64,000 nt of DNA from Hoeflea sp. 108 (GTDB lineage Bacteria > Pseudomonadota > Alphaproteobacteria > Rhizobiales > Rhizobiaceae), in assembly GCF_000372965.1 (NCBI RefSeq), contig NZ_KB890024.1:4676304-4740303 (forward strand). The letters run 5' to 3'. The position numbers and the translations under genes were made by a program. Positions 1 through 9,559 of the stretch are shown here, piece by piece; the stretch's first letter is position 1; every line of letters begins with the position of its first letter. The notes beneath the pieces are model-generated. The model was not told where the DNA came from. It saw only the letters and a list, made by a program, of their open reading frames with translations, and did not search any database.

Positions 1-1
1 T

Positions 2-457
2 TTCCACTTCAACGACTCGAAATATGGTGACGACGATCTCGATGCTGGATCTATCGATCCTTACCGCCTGTTCCTGGTCTTCAACGAGCTGGTCGACGCC
101 GAGCTTTCCGGGGCGAAGGATTTTCACCCCGCCCACATGCTCGACCAGAGCCACAACGTCACCGATCCGATCGAGAGCTTGATGCTGTCGGCGGTCGAGG
201 TCCAGCGTGCCTATGCCGCGGCATTGCTGGTCGACCGCAAGGCGCTCGAAGGTTTCCAGGAGGCCAACGACGCGCTGATGGCGACCCAGACGCTGAAAGC
301 CGCCTACCGCACCGACGTCGAGCCTATCCTTGCCATGGCGCGGCTCAACAGCGGCGGCGCCATCGATCCGGTCGCGGCCTACCGCGCCAGCTTCTACCGC
401 CAGAAGGTCGCGGCCGAGCGACCGGCATCGGTCGGCGGCAGCGGCGGCATCGTCTGA
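2..457 (+). CDS. rhaI: L-rhamnose isomerase, rhizobial type (C-terminal part)
   Basis: The gene is cut by the left edge; about 151 C-terminal residues are visible in a frame open from base 2. RhaI interconverts L-rhamnose and L-rhamnulose in the cytoplasm. The visible part begins with HFNDSKYGDDDLDAGSIDP, the metal/substrate-binding stretch of the xylose-isomerase-like TIM barrel as found in rhizobial L-rhamnose catabolism isomerases, followed by PYRLFLVFNEL and the helical C-terminus ending in a Ser/Gly-rich tail. It lies 12 bp upstream of rhaM, which supports the assignment. The first two thirds of the protein, including the rest of the active site, lie outside the window. Confidence 0.88.
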   Translation, partial: FHFNDSKYGDDDLDAGSIDPYRLFLVFNELVDAELSGAKDFHPAHMLDQSHNVTDPIESLMLSAVEVQRAYAAALLVDRKALEGFQEANDALMATQTLKAAYRTDVEPILAMARLNSGGAIDPVAAYRASFYRQKVAAERPASVGGSGGIV

Positions 458-469
458 GGGGGTGTCGCA

Positions 470-787
470 ATGCCCGAACGGATCGCCTTCCGCATGGTCC
501 TCAATCCTGGCCAGGCCGCCGAGTACAAGAAGCGGCATGACGAGATCTGGCCGGAGCTCAGCACCGCCCTGCGCGAGGCGGGGGTGTCCGACTACACGAT
601 CTGGCTCGATCCCGAGACCAACCACCTGTTCGCGACGCTGGTCCGCACCGACGACCACAGCATGGACAGGCTGCCGCAAACCGAGGTCAACCGCCGCTGG
701 TGGGACTTCATGGCCGACATCATGCAGTACACCGACCGCGACGAGCCGCTGGTCGTGCCGCTGCAACAGCTCTTTCATATGGAGTAG
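470..787 (+). CDS. rhaM: L-rhamnose mutarotase
   Basis: This 105-residue protein has the usual length of RhaM (about 104), which interconverts the alpha and beta anomers of L-rhamnose so that the isomerase gets the right one. Family signatures are visible: RMVLNPGQAAEYKKRHDEIWPEL near the start (with the conserved His at about residue 23), YTIWLD, and RRWWDFMADIMQ. It is a cytoplasmic dimeric ferredoxin-like fold in known homologues. It sits between rhaI and a class II aldolase gene with gaps of 12 and 3 bp, so the three are surely one transcript. A purine-rich GAGGGGGTG precedes the ATG. Confidence 0.93.
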   Translation: MPERIAFRMVLNPGQAAEYKKRHDEIWPELSTALREAGVSDYTIWLDPETNHLFATLVRTDDHSMDRLPQTEVNRRWWDFMADIMQYTDRDEPLVVPLQQLFHME

Positions 788-790
788 ACG

Positions 791-1468
791 ATGACTGACA
801 AGGCACTGCGCGACGAGATGGTGTCGATCTGCCGGCGCATGAATTCGAGCGGCATCAACCAGGGCACGGCGGGCAATCTTTCGGTGCGGTCGAGCAGCGG
901 CTTCCTGATCACGCCGTCGGGCATGCCCTATGACATCATGGGCCCTGACGATATCGTCGAGATGGATTTCGACGGCACCTATGTCGGCCGCCGCCCGTCA
1001 TCGGAATGGCGCTTCCACCGCGATATCCTGAAGGCACGCGAGGACATCAGCGTCGTGCTCCATTGCCATTCGGTCTACGCGACGACGCTCGCCTGCCACC
1101 ACAAGACCATTCCGTCGTTCCACTACATGACCGGTGTCGCCGGCGGCACGACCATCCGCTGCGCCGCCTATGCCACCTTCGGCACCCAGGCTCTTTCAGA
1201 CAATGCGCTTGTCGCACTCAAGGACCGGCTCGCCTGTCTGCTCGGCCAGCATGGCCAGATCTCGCTCGGGACCAACCTCGAACACGCGCTGTGGCTGGCG
1301 ATCGAGGTGGAAACGCTGTCGCGCATGTATGTCCAGGCGCTTACCCTCGGCGAGCCGCCGGTCCTGCCCGACGAGGAGATGGAGAGGGTCATCGAGCAGA
1401 TGCGCCGTATGAGCTACGGCCTGGCACCGGACGCCGAAGGCACCAACGACGTGGCGCGGCCGCGGTAG
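791..1468 (+). CDS. Class II aldolase (L-fuculose/L-rhamnulose-phosphate aldolase type)
   Basis: A 225-residue class II (zinc) aldolase. The zinc ligands of E. coli FucA (Glu73, His92, His94, His155) appear here one position earlier: Glu72 in SSEW, His91 and His93 in LHCHS, and His154 in GQHGQ. The glycine-rich GTAGNLSVR and TPSGMPYD phosphate-binding segments are also present. FucA-type enzymes cleave L-fuculose-1-phosphate to DHAP and L-lactaldehyde. Because the gene follows rhaI and rhaM directly, the substrate is more likely L-rhamnulose-1-phosphate or both sugars; this is an inference. A kinase is not in view. The stop codon lies inside the following terminator hairpin. Confidence 0.82.
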   Translation: MTDKALRDEMVSICRRMNSSGINQGTAGNLSVRSSSGFLITPSGMPYDIMGPDDIVEMDFDGTYVGRRPSSEWRFHRDILKAREDISVVLHCHSVYATTLACHHKTIPSFHYMTGVAGGTTIRCAAYATFGTQALSDNALVALKDRLACLLGQHGQISLGTNLEHALWLAIEVETLSRMYVQALTLGEPPVLPDEEMERVIEQMRRMSYGLAPDAEGTNDVARPR

Positions 1469-1494
1469 AGCCTGCTGCAGGCTCTACCGCGGCC
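1458..1494. terminator. Perfect 17-bp hairpin between convergent genes
   Basis: A 17-bp perfect inverted repeat with a 3-nt loop (CTG), followed by TTCCTT on the plus strand. It embraces the stop codon of the aldolase gene and ends 7 bp before the end of the convergent sigma-factor gene, so it can serve as a bidirectional terminator. The T-run is short, so efficiency is uncertain. Confidence 0.7.
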
Positions 1495-1501
1495 TTCCTT
1501 G

Positions 1502-2017
1502 TCACCGCGTCAGGAATTCGCGCATCAGCACGCGCGCGCGGTGCAGCCGCGCCTTGACCGTCTCGCGCGACAGGTCGAGTGCAGTGGCGATCTCGGCGAT
1601 GCTCATTTCCTTGATGTCGCGCATCAGTGCGACATCGCGATAGTGTGGCGGCAGGGATTCGAAGGCGGCGGCAAGGTCGAGCCGAAGCTCAGGCTCCGGT
1701 CGCGACAACAGTTCGGCCTCGGCTTCTTCATCCCCGGCTGCGGCCACCATGCCGGTTCGGCGGGCCAAGCGCATGCATTCGCGCCGGACCACCGTGAACA
1801 GCCAGCCCGAGAGCGCGGCAACGGAGCGGATGGCTCCGACGTGCCGAAAGAGCAGCCAAAGCGCCTCCTGCGCAGCGTCTTCGGCATCGGCTGATGTGCG
1901 GCAGGCCGAACGCGCATAGCGACGGATATCCGGCTGCGAAAGATCGAGCAGCCCGATGATGGCGGCGCGATCTCCAAGACGCGCCGCCTCGAACATATCT
2001 GCAGGTGCGGTTCTCAA
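1502..2017 (-). CDS. RNA polymerase sigma factor, ECF type
   Basis: A small sigma-70 family protein. Region 2 is visible as DIRRYARSACRTSADAEDAAQEALW, with a WLFTVVRRECMRLARR core-binding helix, and region 4 as LPPHYRDVALMRDIKEMSIAEIATALDLSRETVKARLHRAR, a helix-turn-helix. I start it at the TTG at 2017 because a GAAGAGGGAAG ribosome site lies just upstream and the TTG overlaps the stop of the preceding DUF2892 gene (TTGA); this gives 171 residues. An ATG seven codons later (1996) is the alternative. No anti-sigma factor is visible next to it, unlike most ECF loci. The small membrane protein encoded upstream is the only candidate partner. The stimulus is unknown. Confidence 0.8.
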   Translation of the reverse strand: MRTAPADMFEAARLGDRAAIIGLLDLSQPDIRRYARSACRTSADAEDAAQEALWLLFRHVGAIRSVAALSGWLFTVVRRECMRLARRTGMVAAAGDEEAEAELLSRPEPELRLDLAAAFESLPPHYRDVALMRDIKEMSIAEIATALDLSRETVKARLHRARVLMREFLTR

Positions 2018-2223
2018 GCCTTCCCTCTTCCGCCAATGCCGGCCACGGCGCACATCGGGCAGTAACCGACCACGCCGCTCAGCGCGAGACCGGCTCCGCC
2101 CACAGCGACGAGCCATGCCGCCATCCCGGGCACGTAGACGAAGCCTGCGACGGCCACACCGGTGCCGACCATGACGCGCAGCAGCTGATGAAGCCCGCCA
2201 ATGTTCTTTCTGTAGAATGCCAT
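2014..2223 (-). CDS. DUF2892 (YgaP-like membrane) protein
   Basis: A 69-residue inner-membrane protein. Two hydrophobic stretches (about residues 15-30 and 34-52) follow a short basic N-terminus, and a CPMC pair lies in the GYCPMCAVAGI segment near the C-terminus. This is the pattern of DUF2892 proteins, often linked to rhodanese or sulfur chemistry, although no rhodanese is nearby. The stop overlaps the probable TTG start of the ECF sigma-factor gene, so the two are translated together. The CxxC pair makes a redox or metal-sensing role conceivable, but this is inference. An ATG with a GGAGAC site upstream gives the start. Confidence 0.75.
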   Translation of the reverse strand: MAFYRKNIGGLHQLLRVMVGTGVAVAGFVYVPGMAAWLVAVGGAGLALSGVVGYCPMCAVAGIGGRGKA

Positions 2224-2469
2224 ATTCGTCTCCTGTGTCAGAGGCCGAGCGCCTCACAGACCAAGAGGCGCCGGCGGCAGAAAAGGATTCGCAGGAGGCT
2301 CGAATTTTTCCATGACTGCATGATCGGCTCGGACATTCCATAAGTAACGGCTAACGCAGATGCACAGCAGATCGATGGCCATACTCTTGCCAGGCATCGC
2401 CAATGGCACCGACCTCTGGCTTCACAGCTGCATACCGGGCAGGTTAGCATCGGCCGAGGAGTACCCCAG

Positions 2470-3567
2470 ATGTCAGCACCTTCGGCCGGCCCTCTTGTCG
2501 GCATTCGAATCATAGAATTCGTCGGGCTCGGCCCGGCGCCCTTCGCTGCCATGCAATTCGCCGATATGGGCGCAGACGTCATTCGCATTGCGCGCCCAGG
2601 CGCAGTGCCTACCCTGCCCGACCCGATATCCGGCCGCGGCCGGCCGACCGTCGAGGCAGATCTCAAGAATCCCGCGGATGCCGAGCAGGTGCGCCGGCTG
2701 CTCGACCGGGCGGATGCGCTCATCGAAGGTTTCAGGCCCGGCGTGATGGAGCGGCTCGGCCTTGGGCCCGAACCCCTGCTGGCACGCAATCCGCGCCTCG
2801 TCTACGGCCGTATGACCGGCTGGGGGCAGACAGGCCCGCTGGCGAGCCATGCCGGTCATGACATCAACTACATCGCCATATCAGGCGCGCTCGCGGCCAT
2901 AGGACCAGCGGACAGGCCCATGCCGCCGCTCAACCTGGTCGGCGACTTCGGCGGTGGCTCCATGTTCCTCGTGAGCGGCATGCTTGCGGCGCTGCTGTCG
3001 GCCCAGCGTACGGGCCAGGGCCAGGTCGTCGATGCCGCGATCTGCGACGGCACCGTACAGTTGCTCACCATGGCCTACGACATGGATGCGGCCGGCCAGT
3101 GGCGAAGCCAGCGTGACGCCAACTTGCTCGACGGCGGCGCGCCTTACTACAGCGCCTATGAATGCGCTGACGGCCGTTTCATCGCCATAGGCCCGATAGA
3201 GCCGCAGTTCTTCGAACTGTTCCGCAAGGCGGTCGGGCTGGAGGAGGACATCCACACCCTGCGCGCCGATCCAGGCAACTGGCCCGCACTTCGCGAAAGA
3301 ATCGCGGCACGCATGCGGACGCGCTCGAGCAACGAGTGGTTGGCGGAACTCGAATATTCGGACGCCTGTGTGTCGCCGGTGCTCGATATGAAGGAGGCGG
3401 CCGTGCACCCGCACCTCGTCGCTCGAAATAGCTTCGTCGAGTTCGACGGCTTCGTCCAGCCGGCACCGGCACCGCGCTTTTCGGGCACACCGACCGAGGC
3501 AAGGCCGAGGCCGCGCGAAACGCTGGCGCTCGCCGATGCCCTCGAGGGTTGGGACACCCGTCCATAG
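2470..3567 (+). CDS. Alpha-methylacyl-CoA racemase-like CoA-transferase family III protein
   Basis: A 365-residue CaiB/BaiF family protein. The motif YGRMTGWGQTGPLA, then AGHDINYIAISG with the putative catalytic His at 130, and NLVGDFGGGSM with the putative catalytic Asp at 159, match alpha-methylacyl-CoA racemases (His126/Asp156 in the mycobacterial MCR) better than formyl- or succinyl-CoA transferases. Such enzymes interconvert the R and S forms of 2-methyl-branched acyl-CoAs before beta-oxidation. It is a single gene, flanked by the divergent DUF2892/sigma genes and by the terminator shared with the atp operon. The upstream 246 bp hold no other gene that I can see. A GAGGAG site precedes the ATG. 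Confidence 0.85.
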   Translation: MSAPSAGPLVGIRIIEFVGLGPAPFAAMQFADMGADVIRIARPGAVPTLPDPISGRGRPTVEADLKNPADAEQVRRLLDRADALIEGFRPGVMERLGLGPEPLLARNPRLVYGRMTGWGQTGPLASHAGHDINYIAISGALAAIGPADRPMPPLNLVGDFGGGSMFLVSGMLAALLSAQRTGQGQVVDAAICDGTVQLLTMAYDMDAAGQWRSQRDANLLDGGAPYYSAYECADGRFIAIGPIEPQFFELFRKAVGLEEDIHTLRADPGNWPALRERIAARMRTRSSNEWLAELEYSDACVSPVLDMKEAAVHPHLVARNSFVEFDGFVQPAPAPRFSGTPTEARPRPRETLALADALEGWDTRP

Positions 3568-3577
3568 CCCTGAACGC

Positions 3578-3609
3578 AAAAAAGCCGCCGGCAATGACCA
3601 GCGGCTTTT
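3578..3609. terminator. Terminator of the atp operon (probably bidirectional)
   Basis: Inverted repeat of AAAGCCGC and GCGGCTTT around a 12-nt loop. On the minus strand the stem is followed by six T residues, so it ends the atpHAGDC transcript 39 bp after atpC. On the plus strand the stem ends in four T residues and may also end the racemase transcript. Confidence 0.82.
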
Positions 3610-3647
3610 GGGAATCGAGATCGCGACCTAGGTCGGCGATGTCACTT

Positions 3648-4046
3648 TCAGACGGCTGCTTCCAGCGTCGAAAGGTGGTTCAGATAGGCATCCGCCTTGG
3701 CACGCGCATTGTCGTCCTTGGCGTCTGCTACATCTTCACGGGCGTTCTGGATGCGACGCAGCAGTGCAGCACGGTCGATGTCCTTCACGGCCATCGCCGA
3801 TTCGGCGAGCAGCGTGCAGCCGGCCGGCACGATGTCGGCGAAGCCGCCGAACACCACGTAGCGCTCTTCCTTGCCGCCGGCGGTCCTGACCGTCACGACG
3901 CCCGGCTTGACCGTGGTCATCAGCGGCGCGTGATTGGCCATGACAGTCATCTCGCCTTCCGAACCGGGGATGACGACTGACTCGACCTGCTCCGAAACGA
4001 GCAGACGCTCGGGAGAGACCAGTTCGAATTTGAATGCTTCGGCCAT
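3648..4046 (-). CDS. atpC: ATP synthase epsilon subunit
   Basis: A 132-residue F1 epsilon subunit that forms part of the central rotor stalk and can inhibit ATP hydrolysis. FKFELVSPERLLVSEQVESVVIPGSEGEMTV is the typical N-terminal beta-sandwich, and the C-terminal helices include DRAALLRRIQNAREDVADA. I start it at MAEAFKF; its ATG overlaps the stop codon of the small CxxC ORF (TAATG), which implies translational coupling to that ORF rather than directly to atpD. It is the last gene of the operon and is followed by a strong terminator. Confidence 0.96.
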   Translation of the reverse strand: MAEAFKFELVSPERLLVSEQVESVVIPGSEGEMTVMANHAPLMTTVKPGVVTVRTAGGKEERYVVFGGFADIVPAGCTLLAESAMAVKDIDRAALLRRIQNAREDVADAKDDNARAKADAYLNHLSTLEAAV

Positions 4047-4285
4047 TATTGCCGCGCCTCTTTGGCTAGTGCTTCCACGTCCTGAATGTGGGTACCGCAA
4101 AATGGGCAGTACGCCACTGCTTGCTCCATGAAGCCCAGACCGTCCTCGGTCTCGACGAGCCCCACGACCATCATCAGAACTTCATCTTCTGACACAAAAA
4201 TGGTCGGAGATGCCGGCTCTGGAAGGTCCGCCGTAGCCGCTTGCATAGCGTCACAGCAGAACTCGAAGTCGGCATCTTCATCCAT
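4046..4285 (-). CDS. Small CxxC protein encoded between atpD and atpC
   Basis: A 79-residue acidic soluble protein that I do not recognise as a named family. FCCDAMQAA near the N-terminus gives a Cys-Cys pair, and YCPFCGTHIQ near the C-terminus is a zinc-ribbon-like CxxC knuckle; together these four thiols could hold one metal. There is no signal peptide or membrane segment. It starts 2 bp after the atpD stop and its stop overlaps the atpC start (TAATG), so it is co-translated with the ATP synthase subunits. ATP synthase operons normally pass straight from atpD to atpC. Function is unknown; a link to F1 assembly or regulation is speculation from position. Confidence 0.8.
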   Translation of the reverse strand: MDEDADFEFCCDAMQAATADLPEPASPTIFVSEDEVLMMVVGLVETEDGLGFMEQAVAYCPFCGTHIQDVEALAKEARQ

Positions 4286-4287
4286 CT

Positions 4288-5817
<1,530 letters not shown>

Positions 5818-5882
5818 CGTTGTAACCTCTGTGTCCGTTCCTTGTTTCACGCTGGACCGCCCTGCGGCGGGGCCCTGCGTGC

Positions 5883-6761
5883 CTAGAGCGCTTCGGCGCC
5901 CGAAATGATTTCGATCAGTTCCTTGGTGATCTGGGCCTGACGCTGGCGGTTGTACGTGATCGTCAGCTTGTTGATCATGTCGCCGGCGTTGCGCGTGGCA
6001 TTGTCCATCGCGCTCATCTTGGCACCCATCTCACCGGCCGCATTCTCGAGCAGCGCACGGAAGATCTGCACCGAGATGTTGCGGGGAATGAGGTCGCCCA
6101 GGATCTCGTTAGGCTCAGGCTCGTACTCGTAGATGGCGCCCGAGGCCGACGTGTCGGCAGCTCCGGCAGCGGCAGCAGGGATGAGCTGCTGTGCCGTCGG
6201 GATCTGGCTGATCACCGACTTGAACTCCGAGTAGAACAGCGTGCAGACGTCAAAGGCGCCCTGGTTAAACAGGGTGATCACCTTCTTCGCAATCATGTCG
6301 GCATGAACGAAGCCGACCTGCTTGGCATCGCGCAACTCGACGCGATCGATGATCAGCGACGCGAAATCGCGGCGCAGGACATCGTAGCCCTTCTTGCCGA
6401 CGGTGATGATCTTCACCGTCTTGCCCTGGCCCTGCAGCTTGCGGACGTGATCGCGAGCCAGACGAGAGATCTGGCTATTGAAACCGCCGCACAGGCCGCG
6501 CTCGGCCGTGCAGACGACGAGCAGGTGCACGTTGTCCTTGCCCGTTCCGGTCATCAGGGCCGGAGCTTCGCCATCATTGCCGACCGCCTGGGCGATGTTC
6601 GCGAGAACCGCACCCATGCGCTGCGAGTAGGGACGCGCGGCTTCCGCAGCTTCCTGGGCGCGACGCAGCTTCGCCGCGGCGACCATCTGCATCGCCTTGG
6701 TGATTTTCTGCGTCGCCTTGACCGAGGCGATGCGGTTGCGGAGGTCTTTTAGCGAGGCCAT
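5883..6761 (-). CDS. atpG: ATP synthase gamma subunit
   Basis: A 292-residue F1 gamma subunit, the rotating central shaft. It opens with MASLKDLRNRIASVKATQKITKAMQMVAAAKLRRAQ, the N-terminal coiled-coil helix, contains ERGLCGGFNSQI, and closes with the second long helix MSAMDNATRNAGDMINKL and NRQRQAQITKELIEIISGAEAL. It sits 16 bp after atpA and 65 bp before atpD in the standard order of the F1 operon. Confidence 0.98.
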   Translation of the reverse strand: MASLKDLRNRIASVKATQKITKAMQMVAAAKLRRAQEAAEAARPYSQRMGAVLANIAQAVGNDGEAPALMTGTGKDNVHLLVVCTAERGLCGGFNSQISRLARDHVRKLQGQGKTVKIITVGKKGYDVLRRDFASLIIDRVELRDAKQVGFVHADMIAKKVITLFNQGAFDVCTLFYSEFKSVISQIPTAQQLIPAAAAGAADTSASGAIYEYEPEPNEILGDLIPRNISVQIFRALLENAAGEMGAKMSAMDNATRNAGDMINKLTITYNRQRQAQITKELIEIISGAEAL

Positions 6762-6777
6762 GCCTTATCCGTCAGTG

Positions 6778-8307
6778 TCAGGCGAAGTTTTTCGCGAACG
6801 TGTCGATGTGCGCCTTGAGCTTGCCGCGCAGGTCGTCGCTGAGCGCCTTCTCGGTGCGGATGCCGTCGAGGACATCCTTGCCTTCGGAGCGCATGTACGC
6901 CAGCAGACCCTGCTCGAACTTGCCGACCTTGTTGAGGGCCAGCTTGTCGAGGTAGCCGTTGACGCCGGCGAAGATCACCGTGACCTGCTCTTCAGTCTTG
7001 AGCGGCGAGAACTGCGGCTGCTTGAGCAGCTCGGTCAGACGCGCACCACGGTTGAGCAGACGCTGGGTAGCGGCATCGAGATCCGAACCGAACTGCGCGA
7101 AAGCAGCCATTTCGCGGTACTGCGCGAGCTCGCCCTTGATCGAGCCTGCAACCTGCTTCATCGCCTTGACCTGGGCCGACGAGCCGACGCGCGACACCGA
7201 CAGACCGACGTTCACGGCAGGACGGATGCCCTGGAAGAACAGGTTGGTCTCGAGGAAGATCTGGCCGTCGGTGATCGAGATCACGTTGGTCGGGATGTAG
7301 GCCGACACGTCGTTGGCCTGCGTCTCGATGACGGGGAGAGCGGTCAGCGAACCGGCGCCGTTCTCGTCGTTGAGCTTCGCAGCGCGCTCGAGCAGACGCG
7401 AGTGCAGATAGAAGACGTCGCCCGGGTAAGCTTCGCGGCCCGGCGGGCGGCGCAGCAGCAGCGACATCTGGCGATAGGCGACAGCCTGCTTGGACAGATC
7501 GTCATAGGCGATCAGGGCATGCTGGCCGTTGTCGCGGAAGTACTCGCCCATGGCGCAGCCGGCGAACGGTGCCAGGAACTGCATCGGGGCAGCGTCCGAA
7601 GCGGTCGCAGCGATGATGATCGAATATTCGAGCGCGCCGCGCTCTTCGAGCACCTTCACGAACTGCGCGACGGTCGAGCGCTTCTGGCCGACTGCGACGT
7701 AGACGCAGAACAGCTTTTCCTTTTCCGGACCGGCGACATGGATCGCCTTCTGGTTCAGGATGGTGTCGAGGATGATGGCGGTCTTGCCGGTCTGGCGATC
7801 GCCGATGACCAGCTCGCGCTGGCCGCGACCGACCGGGATGAGCGCGTCGATGGCCTTGAGGCCGGTCGACATCGGCTCATGCACCGACTTGCGGGGGATG
7901 ATGCCGGGAGCCTTGACGTCGACCCGGCGACGCTCGGCTGCAACGATAGGGCCCTTGCCGTCGATCGGGTTGCCAAGGGCGTCGACCACGCGGCCGAGCA
8001 GACCAGGACCGACCGGCACGTCGACGATGGCGCCGGTGCGCTTGACGGTGTCGCCTTCCTTGATGTCGCGGTCGGCGCCGAAGATAACCACGCCGACATT
8101 GTCGCTTTCGAGGTTCAGCGCCATGCCACGGATGCCGCCCGGGAACTCGACCATCTCGCCCGCCTGGACGTTGTCGAGACCATAGACGCGGGCGATACCG
8201 TCACCCACCGACAGAACCTGACCGACTTCGGAAACTTCGGCTTCCTTGCCGAAATTCTTGATCTGGTCTTTCAGAATTGCGGAGATTTCCGCGGCGCGGA
8301 TGTCCAT
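6778..8307 (-). CDS. atpA: ATP synthase alpha subunit
   Basis: A 509-residue non-catalytic F1 subunit. The P-loop GDRQTGKT, the VYVAVGQKRSTVAQ segment and the signature PAVNVGLSVSRVGS are visible. The N-terminus MDIRAAEISAILKDQIKNF is typical. Its ATG overlaps the stop of atpH by one base (TGATG), which fits the tight coupling of F1 subunits. Confidence 0.98.
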   Translation of the reverse strand: MDIRAAEISAILKDQIKNFGKEAEVSEVGQVLSVGDGIARVYGLDNVQAGEMVEFPGGIRGMALNLESDNVGVVIFGADRDIKEGDTVKRTGAIVDVPVGPGLLGRVVDALGNPIDGKGPIVAAERRRVDVKAPGIIPRKSVHEPMSTGLKAIDALIPVGRGQRELVIGDRQTGKTAIILDTILNQKAIHVAGPEKEKLFCVYVAVGQKRSTVAQFVKVLEERGALEYSIIIAATASDAAPMQFLAPFAGCAMGEYFRDNGQHALIAYDDLSKQAVAYRQMSLLLRRPPGREAYPGDVFYLHSRLLERAAKLNDENGAGSLTALPVIETQANDVSAYIPTNVISITDGQIFLETNLFFQGIRPAVNVGLSVSRVGSSAQVKAMKQVAGSIKGELAQYREMAAFAQFGSDLDAATQRLLNRGARLTELLKQPQFSPLKTEEQVTVIFAGVNGYLDKLALNKVGKFEQGLLAYMRSEGKDVLDGIRTEKALSDDLRGKLKAHIDTFAKNFA

Positions 8308-8867
8308 CAGCCGACCTCTTTCAGTGCAAGCTTGAGCGAATTGAGTTTGGTTTTGAGCGACGTATCGATCTGGCGCGAGCCCATCTTGACGATGAGGCCG
8401 CCGAGCAGCGACGGATCGACCGAAACGGAGATCGCGACGTCCTTGCCGGCAACGCTCTTCAGCGCCGTCTTGAGCTCGGTCTGCTGGGCTGCCGTCAGCT
8501 CGTGCGCCGACGTCACCTCGGCGGAAACCTCGCCACGATGCTCGGCGGCGATCTTGCGGAAGGCCGCAATCATGCCAGGCAGAGCAAACAGGCGACGATT
8601 GCGCGCCACGAGACGAAGGAAATTGCCCGCGAGGCCAGTGATCTTGGCCTTGTCGGCGATAGCCGAAATCGCCTTTTCCTGCTCTTCGCCGGAGAACACC
8701 GGGCTCTTGATCAGGCGGTCGAGATCGGCGCTGCCTTCCAGCAGGGCGGAAAAGGCACCGAGATCGGCTTCGACCTTGGCAACGGCATTGGATTCAAGCG
8801 CAAGCTCAAACAGCGAGCCTGCATAGCGCTCAGCAACACCGGAGATTGGCGAGGAAGATTGGGTCAC
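8307..8867 (-). CDS. atpH: ATP synthase delta subunit
   Basis: A 186-residue F1 delta subunit (OSCP homologue) that links the catalytic head to the peripheral stalk. Conserved parts are SGVAERYAGSLFELALE at the N-terminus and the C-terminal DPSLLGGLIVKMGSRQIDTSLKTKLNSL. I start at the GTG at 8867, which gives the N-terminus MTQSSSPISG usual for rhizobial homologues, rather than at the ATG eleven codons upstream. It is the first gene of the F1 operon; Fo genes are absent, which is the normal alphaproteobacterial arrangement. The 227 bp upstream should hold the operon promoter, but I see no convincing -35/-10 pair there. Confidence 0.95.
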   Translation of the reverse strand: MTQSSSPISGVAERYAGSLFELALESNAVAKVEADLGAFSALLEGSADLDRLIKSPVFSGEEQEKAISAIADKAKITGLAGNFLRLVARNRRLFALPGMIAAFRKIAAEHRGEVSAEVTSAHELTAAQQTELKTALKSVAGKDVAISVSVDPSLLGGLIVKMGSRQIDTSLKTKLNSLKLALKEVG

Positions 8868-9094
8868 GGACCGTCTTTTCTCTTGTCTGACAGGCCGCAA
8901 GATTATTGGCGCGAGCGTGAGACTCCGGCTAAATCTTTGACCTTACTGCGTTTTTTGACCCCGGAGCTAGCGACAGCCGCATCCCCCCGGCCGAAAGTCG
9001 ATTGCCGTCTAGCACAGGCTTTTGAGGACCGCAACACGTCCTCTAACAGGCTCATCGGGCACTATTGTCGCATCCTGGGGATGAATCTGCCGAT

Positions 9095-9490
9095 TCACGG
9101 CCAGAAGCCGAAAACGAAGCCCAGAGGCAGGGCCGCCAACGCCAGTTCGATAACGATAGCCACCCAATTATAGGGCGTGTTGGCGCCATCGGACATCATC
9201 GCCACGATGCGGCCGAAGGCAGTGAACAGCCAGGACACGCCGAGCGCGATGTAAAGCCAAGGCTGGGCCAGCAAAATCGTGCACAGACCGACGCCAAGGA
9301 AGAAGCCGGCCATGGTCGCCCGCCCCTGCGCAATGGCTTCGGGATTGTCGGGCCGTGCCTGGAGCCGAAGAATGCGGAACGCGATTCTCGGCGCGAAAAA
9401 CAGGATGGCGCCGAACAGCAGCGTCGCAACGGCCGAGCTCCAGGCCAGCCATTCGCCCTGGCTGACCGGCCACGGAAAGGTAAATGCCAT
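9095..9490 (-). CDS. Small membrane protein (DUF4345-like)
   Basis: A 131-residue inner-membrane protein with four hydrophobic segments (roughly residues 15-38, 55-75, 78-95 and 108-128). The pattern QGRATMAGFFLGVGL, then FTAFGRIVAMMSDG, resembles DUF4345 membrane proteins, but I am not certain of the family. The start at MAFTFPWP has a GGGGAC site at a good distance. It is transcribed toward atpH, 69 bp after the racemase gene, and may be read with it. No function can be given. Confidence 0.7.
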   Translation of the reverse strand: MAFTFPWPVSQGEWLAWSSAVATLLFGAILFFAPRIAFRILRLQARPDNPEAIAQGRATMAGFFLGVGLCTILLAQPWLYIALGVSWLFTAFGRIVAMMSDGANTPYNWVAIVIELALAALPLGFVFGFWP

Positions 9491-9559
9491 TGGATTGTCC
9501 CCCGACGGTTGCTGGCGTGAATTTACCCGAGCGCCCGGCAGGCGCAACAGGCGCCGGTA

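Noticed and set aside
6697..8826. Long plus-strand open frame (709 codons) across atpA and atpH
   Set aside because: It is antisense to well-conserved ATP synthase genes, is rich in Arg/Asp/His as mirror frames of high-GC genes are, and has no recognisable domain.
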